Source: Dastarcus helophoroides (Eukaryota > Arthropoda > Insecta > Coleoptera > Bothrideridae). From it: DNA of 64,000 bases. Under the pieces are notes generated by a model. That model was not told the origin of the DNA. It ran no database searches and was given only the letters and a program-made list of their open reading frames with translations. This document shows positions 20,735 to 32,765 of this stretch, piece after piece (position 1 is the first letter of the stretch; every line of letters starts with the position of its first letter). The translations under genes and the position numbers were made by a program. The stretch lies in the NCBI GenBank assembly GCA_028583605.1, contig CM053331.1:36541283-36605282 (forward strand). The letters run 5' to 3'.

Positions 20735-23700
20735 CAGTGGCGGCTCGCGTATAGGCACTGTGGAACTGCAACACCCCCAATTTCGTTTAAGAGTTTTTTC
20801 TTAAAATTTTCCGAGAACGTTTCCTTAAACAATTTTTTGTAGAGATTTTAAATTTTCTCTGATTTCTTTTTATAGAAATGTCAAGTTTCTTTTACGAAGT
20901 TACGGGATTTTAATATCTGTTGTATTTTTTTTCTATTTTTTGTAAAAATTTTGAGAAAATAATTAAAATTTCAAAACAAAATCTTAATGCAACTCTTCTC
21001 GCGTTTTAATATTTCTTTAAAAATAATTTAAAAGCGAATATTCGAATTTTTACCTGAAATCTCAATTTCAACTTTTTGTATAAAAATGTTGAGTTTCTTC
21101 AAGATATTTCGATGTATTTAAGAAAATTTTAATTTTTTCTGCGAAGTTTCCATTTTTTCTAAATATTTTATAAAAAGTTTTTTTTTATAAATTCCTATTT
21201 TTCTGAAAATGTTGACCTTAAAATTTCTTCTGAAAATTTCAACTTCTCCAGATTTTTTTATGTTTCTTTAATTTGTTTTGAAAATGTCAAGTTTTTTTAC
21301 TAGACTTTGACATTTCATAGTTCATTTTATTTTGTAATTTTGATAAAAATATTTCCCAAAAAACTCTAAAAAAACAATTTTTGAAAATAAATTAATCGAG
21401 AAAAAGAGTCACCATTTCAAGAAATGTCTCATATATTTCTGAATTAAAAGCAATCAAAATGTTGCAAAAAATTAATCAACAATTTAATACTTGAAGTCAA
21501 TATGTTGAAATCAAAATTTAAATTTTTACAATTTATTTGTATATGTATAAACTAAAAGTTTTTTTTCGAAATTTGTTTTAAAGCTTTGCACTATTTTAAA
21601 AATCGTTACTAGGAGTAATATTTATTTTATTTTAATAATAAATAAATGATAAACATAATAATAATACCAAAAAATTTATATTTGGTAAGAATTTTTTAAG
21701 TCAATATTTTGAAATTTAAATTTTTACATATTATTTGTATATGTATAAACTAAAAGTTTTTTTTTGAAATTTGTTTTAAAGCCTCGCACAATTTTAAAAA
21801 TCATTACTAGGAGTAATATTTATTTTAATATAATAATAAATAAATAATAAACAAAATAATAATACCAAAAAATTTGAGTTTAATAAGAAAAAATTATCAG
21901 TTACAAAAAATAAAGTCAAAGTTATCAGAGAAGCCGAATTTGAAAAAAAAAAACGGAATTTTTAAAAATCTCGAAATTTTCATAGAAAGTCAAATTTCCA
22001 AAAGAAAATAAGGATTTTGAAAAAAGTTAATATTTTGAGAAAAAAATTTAAATTTTTTAAATAGTCGACATTTTCAATAATTTTGCGAATGGAAAAAGGC
22101 AAAATTTTGGAAAAATATCGACATTTAAAATAAACTACAGAATTTTTAATTGAATTTTCAAAGAAGCTGAATTTTTGAATACTGGAGAAAACTTAAAATT
22201 ATCAAAAAAGGTTAAAATTTTGAAAAGGTAAAATTTTGGAAAAAGTCGAATTTTTGAGTAGCTCAAATTTAAAATAAAAACGCATTTTTTTTAAAAGTTG
22301 AAGATTTAATTGGAAATGTTCAAACAAAAATTATAAATAATATTTTGAAAAAAGTTCGGACTTTTAAAAAAAATTAAAGTTTTCAAAAAGAGTCAAAAAT
22401 TTGAAAAAAAGGTAGACCTTTTGAAATGGAATCGAAATTTTTAGAAAAATTCGAAATTTTACGAATTATTTGAAAATTTCAAAATAAGTTTTTGAGAAAT
22501 GTCTGACTTAAAAGAAAAATCAAAATTTTCAAATAAAGGATCGACACTTTGAAAAGAATGTCGAAATTTTGAAAATGGTGAAAATTAAAAAAAAAGTCGA
22601 AATGTTTAAATTTTCCAAATAATTTTAATTTTAAAAAGTAGCTTAAATTTTAAAAAATTCGAACATTTGGAAAAACGGAAATTTTCAACAAAGTGGGAAT
22701 TAAAATAGAGGTCGAAAATTTTAGAAAAGTGCAGATTTAAGTAAAGGCTAAAATTTTCATGAAAAGGCGGAAATTTTTTGACACTTTGATGTTTCTAAAT
22801 TTTGAGGAATATACGAAATATATAAAAAAATTAAGGATAAGGCAAAAATTTTTAAAAACTTTCAATTTTCTAACAGAAGTCAATGTTTTGAAAATGAAGA
22901 AATTTTCAAACAAATGGGTCAAAATTTTATAGTCGAAATTAAAAAAAATATCAAAACTGTGAAAAAGTAGACACATTCAAAAAACTGAGAATTATTATCG
23001 AGTTTTTAAAATAATTCAAAATGTTAAAAATTTTAAATTTTAAATAATTGGGAAATTTTCACTCAAATTATCAACAAAAATCAAAATTTTTAAAGCCGGA
23101 ATATTGAAAACAAGTCAAAAATTATTAGACAGATCAAGGTTTTCAAAGGTCCAAATATTGAGAAGTTAAAAAGTTTGAAAAAAGTTACAATTTTTTGTAG
23201 TTAAAATTTTGAACCCAAAGATTTTTTTTTAAAAATTGAGATGTTAGGTCAACAAAATTAAAATTTTGAAAAAATGGTAAACTTTTCATAAAACGTCAAT
23301 CGAAATTTTGAAATAATTTTGAAAAGTAAAAAGTGGCCAAATTAAAAACAAAACAAAAATACCCAAAAATGTGAAAAAAGTCGACATTTTATAGTGTCGC
23401 TATTTCAAAAAATTGAAATTTTGCAAAAATACATTTTGAAAAATGATTGATAGTAAAAAACAATCAAAATTATTAAGAACCGAAATTTTCAATAAAAATA
23501 AAATAATTTCTCAAAAAAAAAGAAATGATAAAATTTTGAAATTTTAAAAAAGATCGAAAATTTAAAAAGTCTAAAGTCCAGTTTTTCAAAGTTTGACATT
23601 TGTAGAAAACGTAAAAGTTTTCAAACGGAGAAATTTTTGAAAACATGTACTTAATTTACAAAAAAAAAATACAAAAAACAAAACACCGAAAAGTTTAAAT

Positions 23701-24525
23701 ATTTTCGAAAATGGAGATATTTTTAAAAGAGTATACACAGATTTTCGGAAAAGTCAGTACCTAAAAATAAAATAAAGTTGAAATCATAAGTTTTGGAATA
23801 CAATCGAAATTTGGAAAAAATCCAATCTTTCAAAAAAAATGACATAATTCAAAAATTTTCACCGTTTCAAATTTTTGAAAAAATGTACTTAATTTACAAA
23901 AAAAAAATACAAAAAAAAACACCGAAAAGATTTAATATTTTCGAAAATGGAGATATTTTTAAAAGAGTATACACAGCTTTTCGGAAAAGTCAGTACCTAA
24001 AAATAAAATAAAGTTGAAATCATAAGAAAAAAGTCTAAATTTTGGAATACAATCGAAATTTGGAAAAAATCCAGTCTTTCAAAAAAAGTGACATTTTTCA
24101 AAAATTTTCACCGTTTCAAAATTTTGAAAAAATGTACTTAATTTACAAAAAAAATACAAAAAACAAAACACCGATAAGTTTAAATATTTTCGAAAATAGA
24201 GATATTTTTAAAAGAGTATACACAGATTTTTGGGAAAGTCAGTACCTAAAAATAAAATAAAGTTGAAATCATAACAAAAAAGTCTAAATTTTGGAATACA
24301 ATCAAAACTTGGAAAATATCCAGTCTTTTAAAAAAAGCGACTTTATTCAAAAATTTTTATTGTCAAGTTTTCTAAGAAATCTCAAATTTTCGAAAAGTTA
24401 CATTTTGAAAATGTTGAAATTTTTAATTGAATTTTAAAAAGTTAAAATTTTGAAGAAATCTTCGTTTTGGATCAAACATAAAACGTTAAACATTGTCGCA
24501 GCACCCCCATTAGTTTTGGCTACTG
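20735..24525. mobile_element. hAT-like non-autonomous element (3791 bp)
   Basis: Begins cagtggcggctcgcg and ends ttttggctactg, flanked by the 8-bp duplication cagaacat (20727-20734 and 24526-24533). The paralogous block at 52270-52300 reads straight through this site without the insertion, which confirms the borders. No transposase. The interior is degenerate AT-rich sequence (ttttgaaaat and cgaaatttt words), with a roughly 240-bp tandem repeat at 23640-24350. Confidence 0.9.
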
Positions 24526-24533
24526 CAGAACAT

Positions 24534-27500
24534 ATCAACAGGATTTTGAATTTGGCAGCAAAAAAAACAAGAAGAAATCAATTACAGTTCGCCAATAAAA
24601 GGGTAGAAAGAAAACTGGATGCAGAGGTCAATTTGTTTTCCACCTTTTTCTCAAGAAATTGAAATCTAGCTAACTTTCCTCTTAAAGAACAGCCTTAATG
24701 CATCTGGAGATTTGAAGGGAAATTCCAGAGGGAACAGAGATTTTTAAAAGCAGCTTTAAAATAATATTGTGTAACGGAGAATCAGTTGAGAAATTAAGAA
24801 GCCAAATTTTGGAGCTTTCAGATTTGAACAAGAAGTCCAGAGGGAACAGAGATTTATGAAAGCAGCTTTAAGATAATATTGTGCAACGAAAAATCGGTTG
24901 ACAAATTAAGAAGCCAAATTTTGGAGCTTTTGCCTCTGTTTGGTACCCTGTAATTTACAAACTTTATAAAGAATGAAGATTAAAGGAATACCCATTCCTT
25001 TTTTATAAAATCTTAACAGCAAAAAATCGTTAAAGGAATCTGACGGAAAACTATCCGAAATTTAATTTTATAATAATTGCTTTGTGCTTCTTTTTTTGGC
25101 CAGTTCTTGAGAAGTGAGATTTGAACTGGGGGCTTCTTAGAGGATTTGCTCTTTTATGATAATAATAATATTTCCAAAGTCTCGAATAGTTATGAAAAAA
25201 TGTACAATATTCGAAATCTGTTGGAAGAAGATGAGTAACTTCTTCTCAAGAAATTGAAATCTAGCTAAGTTTCCTCTTAAATAATAGGCTTAAGGCATCT
25301 GGAAGATTTGAAGAGGAATTCCAGAGGAAACAGAGATTTTTTAAAGCAGCTTTAAGATAATATTGTATAACGGAGAATCAGTTGAGAAATTACGAAGCCA
25401 AATTTTGGAAGCGTTTCAGATTTGAAGAAGAAGTCCAGAGGGAGCACAGATTTATGAAAGCAGCTTTAAGATAATATTTTGTAACGAAAAATCGGTTGAC
25501 AAATTAAGAAGCCAAATTTTGGAGCTTTTGCCTCTGTTTGGTACCCTGTAATTTACAAACTTTATAAAGAATGAAGATTAAAGGAATACCCATTCCTTTT
25601 TTATAAAATCTTAACAGCAAAAAATCGTTAAAGGAATCTGACGGAAAACTATCCGAAATTTAATTTTATAATAATTGCTTTGTGCTTCTTTTTTTGGCCA
25701 GTTCTCGAGAAGTGAGATTTTGACTGGGGGCCTTTTATGGGATTTGCTCTTTTATGATAATAATAATATTTCCAAAGTCTCGAATCGTTATGAAAAAAAT
25801 GTACAATATTCGAAATCTGTTGGAAGAAGATGAGTAACTTCTTCTCAAGTAATTGAAATCTAGCTAACTTTTCTCTTAAATAATAGGGTAAAGGCATCTG
25901 GAGATTTGAAGAGGAATTCCAGAGGAAACAGAGATTTTTGAAAGCAGCTTTAAGATAATATTGTATAACGAAGAATCAGTTGAGAAATTAAGAAGCCAAA
26001 TTTTGGAACTTTTAGATTTGAAGAAGAAGTCCATAGGGAACAGAGATTTATGAAAGCAGCTTTAAGATAATATTGTGCAACGAAAAATCGGTTGACAAAT
26101 TAAGAAGCCAAATTTTGGAGCTTTTGCCTCTGTTTGGTACCCTGTAATTTACAAACTTTATAAAGAATGAAGATTAAAGGAATACCCATTCCTTTTTTAT
26201 AAAATCTTAACAGCAAAAAATCGTTAAAGGAATCTGACGGAAAACTATCCGAAATTTAATTTTATAATAATTGCTTTGTGCTTCTTCTTTTGGCCAGTTC
26301 TTGAGAAGTGAGATTTAGACTGGGGGCTTTTTAGGGGTTTGCTCTTTTATGATAATAATCATATTTCCAAAGTCTCGAATCGTTATGAAAAAATGTACAA
26401 TATTCGAAATCTGTTGGAAGAAGATGAGTAACTTCTTCTCAAGTAATTGAAATCTAGCTAACTTTTCTCTTAAATAATAGGGTAAAGGCATCTGGAGATT
26501 TGAAGAGGAATTCCAGAGGAAACAGAGATTTTTGAAAGCAGCTTTAAAATAATATTGTGTAACGGAGAATCAGTTGAGAAATTAAGAAGCCAAATTTTGG
26601 AGCTTTTAGATTCAAAGAAGAAGTCCAAAGGGAACAGAGATTTATGAAAGCAGCTTTAAGATAATATTGTGTAACGAAAAATCGGTTGACAAATTAAGAA
26701 GCCAAATTTTGGAGCTTTTGCCTCTATTTGGTACCCTGTAATTTACAAACTTTATAAAGAATGAATATTGAAGGAATAGCCATTCCTTTTTTATGAAGTC
26801 TTAATAGCAAAGAATCGTTAAAGGAATCTGACGGAAAACTATCCGAAATTTAATTTTATAATAATTGCTTTGTGCTTCTTCTTTTGGCCAGTTCTTGAGA
26901 AGTGAGATTTAGACTGGGGGCTTTTTAGGGGTTTGCTCTTTTATGATAATAATCATATTTCCAAAGTCTCGAATCGTTATGAAAAAATGTACAATATTCG
27001 AAATCTGTTGGAAGAAGATGAGTAACTTCTTCTCAAGTAATTGAAATCTAGCTAACTTTTCTCTTAAATAATAGGGTAAAGGCATCTGGAGATTTGAAGA
27101 GGAATTCCAGAGGAAACAGAGATTTTTGAAAGCAGCTTTAAAATAATATTGTGTAACGGAGAATCAGTTGAGAAATTAAGAAGCCAAATTTTGGAGCTTT
27201 TAGATTCAAAGAAGAAGTCCAAAGGGAACAGAGATTTATGAAAGCAGCTTTAAGATAATATTGTGTAACGAAAAATCGGTTGACAAATTAAGAAGCCAAA
27301 TTTTGGAGCTTTTGCCTCTATTTGGTACCCTGTAATTTACAAACTTTATAAAGAATGAATATTGAAGGAATAGCCATTCCTTTTTTATGAAGTCTTAATA
27401 GCAAAGAATCGTTAAAGGAATCTGACGGAAAACTATCCGAAATTTGATTTTATAATAATTGCTTTGTGCTTCTTTTTTTGGCCAGTTCTTGAGAAGTGAG

Positions 27501-28340
27501 TTTTGGACTGGGGGCTTCTTAGGAATTTGCTCTTTTACGATAATAATAATATCCCCAAAGCCTCGAATAGGTATGAAAAAATGTACAATATTCGCAATCT
27601 GTTGGAAGAAGATGAGTAACTAGTCTCAAAGTTTGAGTGATAAAAGCCTGGTGACTATAAAACCCTTAAAAATGAGATTGAAGGAATACCTATTCCTTTA
27701 GTCTTTGTTCTTTATAAAGTCTTAGTAACAAAAAATCGTTTAGAGAATCTGACGGAAAACTATACGAAATTTGATTTTATAATAATTGCTTTGTGCTTTT
27801 TTTTTTGGCCAGTTCTTGAGAAGTGAGTTTTGGAGTGGGAGATTCTTAGGGATTTGCTCTTTTACGATAATAATAATATCCCCAAAGCCTCGAATAGGTA
27901 TGAAAAAATGTACAATATTCGCAATCTGTTGGAAGAAGATGAGTAACTAGTCTCAAAGTTTGAGTGATAAAAGCCTGGTGACTATAAAACCCTTAAAAAT
28001 GAGATTGAAGGAATACCTTTTTCTTTATAGTCTTTGTTCTTTATAAAGTCTTAGTAACAAAAAATTGTTAAGGGAATCTAACGGAAAACTATCCGCAATT
28101 TTATTTTGTAATAATTGCTTTGTGGTTCTAATCATTCTTGGGCAATTTTTGAGAAGTGAAAATTAAACTGGGCTTTTTAGGGATTTGCTCTTTTATGATA
28201 AATAACAAAATCCCCAAATCCTTGAATAGTTATGAAAAAATGTAAAATATTCGCAATCTAGAGGAAGAAGATGAGGAACTAGTCTCTAAGTTTGGAAGAT
28301 TAAAGCTTGGTGACTGTAAAACCCTTTAAAATGATAGAAG
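24534..28340. repeat. Tandem array of about 595 bp
   Basis: Units start near 24651, 25246, 25845, 26439 and 27032 (tcaagaaattgaaatctagc anchor). Then come shorter units of about 323 bp near 27541 and 27864. Each 595-bp unit itself contains two related halves (agcagctttaagataatatt occurs twice). The units at 26439 and 27032 are almost identical. A single copy lies at 52431-52600. Confidence 0.88.
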
Positions 28341-28352
28341 AGAATAACTTAC

Positions 28353-28391
28353 CACTCTTATTAGTTCCAAGGGATGACTTTCGGCTAGAGA
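28353..28391 (-). CDS. Class A exon (39 nt)
   Basis: Acceptor tatcag, donor gtaag, phase 1-1. Reads SSRKSSLGTNKS. No B exon lies between this and the A exon at 28878; the gap holds a minisatellite. Confidence 0.74.
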
Positions 28392-28576
28392 CTGATAAAT
28401 AAAAAAGTGTGTAAGTTGTTAGTAAAATTTTTTTATATATATAGGGTATCCCAGACATTAACATAGTTTAGAGATCTTTCAAACTCTGGAATTCGTTACT
28501 GAACAAAATTTCCCCTAACAATTATAACATATCCTCATGTAAGGGCGGTTCAGCGCCAACAATCTTTATTTCTTCT

Positions 28577-28785
28577 TCCTGCGAGTAAGTACAACCTACT
28601 CGCACTGCGAGTACTAGCGTTGCGAGTAAGTACAACCTACTCGCACTGCGAGTAGGTACTAGCGTTGCGAGTGGGTACTAGCGCCGAGAGTGGGTACTAG
28701 CGTTGCGAGTGGGTACTAGCGCTGAGAGTGGGTACTAGCTCTGCGAGTGGGTAAGTACAACCCACTCGCAGTGCGAGTTAACAAA
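28577..28785. repeat. GC-richer minisatellite with palindromes
   Basis: About ten units of near 20 bp (gcgagtgggtactagcg). The outer parts hold inverted pairs such as ctactcgcactgcgagtag. Base composition differs sharply from the AT-rich surroundings. It lies where a B exon would be expected between two A exons. Confidence 0.85.
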
Positions 28786-28877
28786 ATCAATCATGTATAA
28801 GGACATTTTTTGTCTATCTTCTCTTAAAACTAACTTAATGACCAGGACACCTTGCATAATTTAATGATATTTCTCAC

Positions 28878-28916
28878 CAGCTTTTTCGCTCGCAACCGAA
28901 GACCTCTTGGTGGAAG
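28878..28916 (-). CDS. Class A exon (39 nt)
   Basis: Acceptor ttccag, donor gtgag, phase 1-1. Reads STKRSSVASEKA. Confidence 0.77.
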
Positions 28917-29089
28917 CTGGAAATGAGGTTTTTTTTTTAAAGCTTAGTCAATGTAGCATGTTTGAAATTCGTAAAAGCAAATAATAAAGAAAACCATAGA
29001 TTTACATGATAACGTGGACTAATTAATTCATCACATCAAGTTATCACGTCATAGTTATCCTGATTTGTATCAATAAAAACAAAACGTAC

Positions 29090-29185
29090 ATTGTTCCACT
29101 GCTGAGGAACTTGGAGGCTTAGGAATAGCCCCCAAAGAGCAGGTACAAGATCCCTCTGAATGGATGCTGTGTTTACTTGACTTCT
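29090..29185 (-). CDS. Class B exon (96 nt), tandem copy
   Basis: Acceptor tttgcag, donor gtacg, phase 1-1. The peptide equals that of the neighbouring exon at 29301. The pair arose by a 211-bp tandem duplication and gives a B-B order here. Confidence 0.76.
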
Positions 29186-29300
29186 CTGCAAAATAAAATT
29201 AAAATTAAAACTGTTATTAGGCATAAATAGCACGCAGATTGTTTCTGGGAAGACGAGCATCGTAGTTATCCTGATTTATGTCAATAAAAACAAGACGTAC

Positions 29301-29396
29301 GTTGTTCCACTGCTGAAGAACTTGGAGGCTTAGGAATAGCCCCCAAAGAGCAGGTACAAGATCCCTCTGAATGAATGCTGTGTTTACTTGATTTCT
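29301..29396 (-). CDS. Class B exon (96 nt), tandem copy
   Basis: Acceptor tttgcag, donor gtacg, phase 1-1. Reads KSSKHSIHSEGSCTCSLGA and then IPKPPSSSAVEQ. It encodes the same peptide as the exon 211 bases away at 29090, with only synonymous differences inside the exon. Confidence 0.76.
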
Positions 29397-29776
29397 CTGC
29401 AAAATAAAATTAAAATTAAAACTGTCCGTCCAGCGTCTAATATTTTAATTCTTATCAATACTCCAAATTTTAATCTGTAATTTTTAGTTTCTATGAGTTT
29501 AAACTATCAATTTTGAGGAAAATAATAAAATCTGAAAAAAAATCTGAAATTTTTAAAAATTTATACTTTCTGAACGGTCAAAATTTCGAAATAAGTGGAG
29601 CTTCTTCATCAAAATCACACTTTTAAAGAAATCGAAATTTTGAAAAGAAGTCACAATTTTGAAAGTGTAGAAATTTTGAAAATAAAAGTGGATATTTTGA
29701 AATGCTAGAATTTTCAAAAAGTCAAAATTTCCCGAAAAAGTCGAAATATGAAAAACGTGTTGAAAATGTTGCTTAC

Positions 29777-29815
29777 CTGCCTTGCCACTCGCAAGCGAAG
29801 ATCTTTTAGTAGAAG
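29777..29815 (-). CDS. Class A exon (39 nt)
   Basis: Acceptor ttcag, donor gtaag, phase 1-1. Reads STKRSSLASGKA. Confidence 0.77.
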
Positions 29816-30000
29816 CTGAAAAAGCAAAACGTAAGATATCCGTTGGGCATTTTTTGATTAATTACGAATTGAATTTACGGACCCAAATGGCAGCCTTCCT
29901 TAAAATATATGGTCAGCAGTAGCAAGTTCTATAAATTATTACAATTTTCTAAATTATAACAGAAGTAATTAAAGTAGCAATAATTGAGAGAACACAGTAG

Positions 30001-30835
30001 CGTTAAACACAATGTTGGGCACCTGTGGTTCCTTCAAAACTTCACTATTCTATGAATAGAACAATCATCAATTCTCCTTAAAGCAAGGAACAAGAGGAAA
30101 GCTTGTTCCGAGGACCTTCCTGAGGATTTGTTGTTTTGACAGGCGACACAACCGACGAAAAAGTTTAACGAATAATTGCCAATGCTGCCCTAATGGTCAG
30201 TACACAGTAGCGTTAAACACAATGTTGGGCACCTGTGGTTCCTTCAAAACTTCACTTTTTTTATAAAAAGGACAATCATCAATTCCCCTGAAAGCAAGAA
30301 ACAAGAGGAAAGCTTGTTCCAAGGACCTTCCTGAGGATTTGGTGTTTTGACAGGAGACACAACCGACGAAAAAGTTCAACAAATAATTGCCAATGCTGCC
30401 CTAATGGTCAGTACACAGTAGCGTTAAACACAATGTTGGGCACCTGTGGTTCCTTCAAAACTTCACTTTTTTTATAAAAAGGACAATCATCAATTCCCCT
30501 GAAAGCAAGAAACAAGAGGAAAGCTTGTTCCAAGGACCTTCCTCAGGATTTGGTGTTTTGACAGGCGACACAACCGACGAAAAAGTTTAATGAATAATTG
30601 CCAATGCTGCCCTAATGGTCAGTACACAGCAGCGTTAAACACAATGTTGGGCACCTGTGGTTCCTTCAAAACTTCACTTTTTTTATAAAAAGGACAATCA
30701 TCAATTCCCCTGAAAGCAAGAAACAAGAGGAAAGCTTGTTCCAAGGACCTTCCTGAGGATTTGGTGTTTTGACAGGAGACACAACCGACGAAAAAGTTCA
30801 ACGAATAATTGCCAATGCTGCCCTAATGGTTAGTA
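30001..30835. repeat. Four tandem units of about 211 bp
   Basis: cgttaaacacaatgttgggc anchors at 30001, 30211, 30422 and 30633. Units 2 to 4 are almost identical. A minus-strand frame of about 60 codons is kept across units, but its start is inside the repeat and I see no support for translation. Confidence 0.9.
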
Positions 30836-31029
30836 CATATTAACAAAATCTTGAAGCTCGTATCTATTAACCAAGTTCTCTGGTTGTCTACAGACAAATG
30901 GGAAGCAAATTGCTTCTTCTATTATGGTGCCTTTATACTAGACACTTTATTCTGTACATTTTTCCCTGATAAAATATATTTTCTCTCTGACATAAGTTTA
31001 ACTAATTAAAATTCAAATCTTATCTCCTA

Positions 31030-31185
31030 AAACCAAGATCTCAGGGGACAAGATTTGTATTTCAATTTTCGAAGATAACCAAGGATCAGTCCATTTCACT
31101 AAAATAAGTTTAACTATCCTAAGAGAACCTACTTCCTCCCAGCTGTGCCGATAAGTCTCGGATGGTTTCTCTTAGCATAGTTGAC
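31030..31185. mobile_element. MITE relics
   Basis: 31030-31110 is the outer right arm of the palindromic MITE family (gacaagatttgtatttcaat and then ataaccaagga). 31085-31185 is a diverged copy of the hairpin satellite monomer at 1-1690. Confidence 0.55.
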
Positions 31186-32530
31186 ACTTATGTGACTAGG
31201 GTAGCCAACCATACTATAATATATAGTTTTATACTATATTCCACGTCTGTGTCCTATATACTATTGAAAAAATATATAGTACGCAAATATACTATATTTC
31301 AGTTGTGTCCTACACGACTTTTTTTAAATCTTTAGTTTTTACTAAAAATTTTAAAAAATTCAAAATAGTAAATTAAAAAATTTGAAAATTCGAAACACCT
31401 CTTGGCATTTTCACTTTTTCCTTATTTCAGGAATTTTTACTTCTCGAAGTTAAAAAAAATATTAAGCATTATTAACGCAGTGCTTATCGTCTCTGAGAAA
31501 AAAAATAGAAATCTTAAACGAAAGTTGAAATTTTGATAAAATATTTTGAATAAAATCTCGAAATTTCTTCAAAAATCAAAATTTCAAAAAAATTTGAAAA
31601 TTCCAACTAATTCAGATTTTTTTTCTAAAATTTCGATTTCTTTAAAAATCTCAACACTGTCAATTTGAACATTTTTTTAAGTTTCGATAGTTTTTTAAAT
31701 TCTGGACTTTTCAAACTTTTAACTAAACATTTTTACTTTAAAATTTGGACTTTTATTACATTTCGACATGTTTTAAAAATTCGAATATTCTTTTAAAATT
31801 TTGTTGAAATTTTAATTTTTTTTAACGTAAAACTTTTATAAAATATCGACTTTTTTTTTGCAAAAATCGATTTTTTCAAAACTTGACCTTTCTTCGAAAT
31901 GAAGCCTTTTTTTTTAAATTTTCGACTGTTTATCAAAATTTTGACCCCTTTTCAAAAATCTTACTTTTTTTGAAAAATTTTAAATGCTTATTAATATTTC
32001 AACATTTTTAAAAATGTTCCAATTTTCGCCTCGTTTTCCAAACTCTTAATATTTTTTTTTAAATTTTGGCTTTCAAAAATATTGATCTTTTTCCAAAATT
32101 CATCTATTTTTCAAAATTTTGGCTTTCACGAAAATTTGAAACTTTTCAGAATAGCCCAAATTTGAAATTTTCTTTTTTTTGAGTTCTTTAATCATTATTC
32201 AATGTTTAGACTTTATGAAATTATAAAGTTTTTCAAAAATTCGTCTTTTCCAAAAACTCTTTTATGAAATTTCTGACATTTCTCAAAACTCTACTTTAAA
32301 TTTTCTACTTTTTTAAGACTTTTGCACTTTTTTTAAAGCATCGCTTTTAAAAATCTCGACATTTTTTCAGAATGCATTCATTTTTTAAGTTGTACTAAGT
32401 TTTTTGAATAATTTTGAAAATTTGGTTATATTAAAAATTTTAAAAAATAAAAGAAGTAAAATTTCGACTTTCATTAAATTTCGACATTTTTTCAAAACTT
32501 CGAATATTCTTTGAAAATCTTGTTGATAAA

Positions 32531-32765
32531 ATTGAAACACAGAACTTGTCCACTGAAACCAAAAAAGATTAAAAAACACAACAGAGGTTGCTCTAACGCG
32601 TTTCGACAGCCAAGCTGTCATCTTCTTTCTGTCTGATGATGACAGCTTGGCTGTCGAAACGCGTTAGAGCAACCTCTGTTGTGTTTTTTAATCTTTCTTG
32701 GTTTCAGGGGACAAGTTCTGTGTTTCAATTTTTGAAGATAACCAAGGACCAATCCGTTCCATCGA
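32531..32765. mobile_element. Palindromic MITE, complete copy
   Basis: Two arms of about 90 bp (32531-32620 and 32638-32729) are almost perfect inverse copies around a short centre. Contains gaaacgcgttagagcaacct. Could form a cruciform. The frames read here on both strands start with the same peptide because of the palindrome and are not genes. Confidence 0.85.

Noticed and set aside
22737..24260. Several frames of 70-80 codons rich in Lys, Phe and Asn
   Set aside because: They are in degenerate AT-rich filler of a hAT-like element. Composition is that of the DNA, with no homology seen.
24450..24662. 70-codon plus-strand frame
   Set aside because: It crosses the right border of the hAT-like element at 24525, so it is chimeric by insertion.
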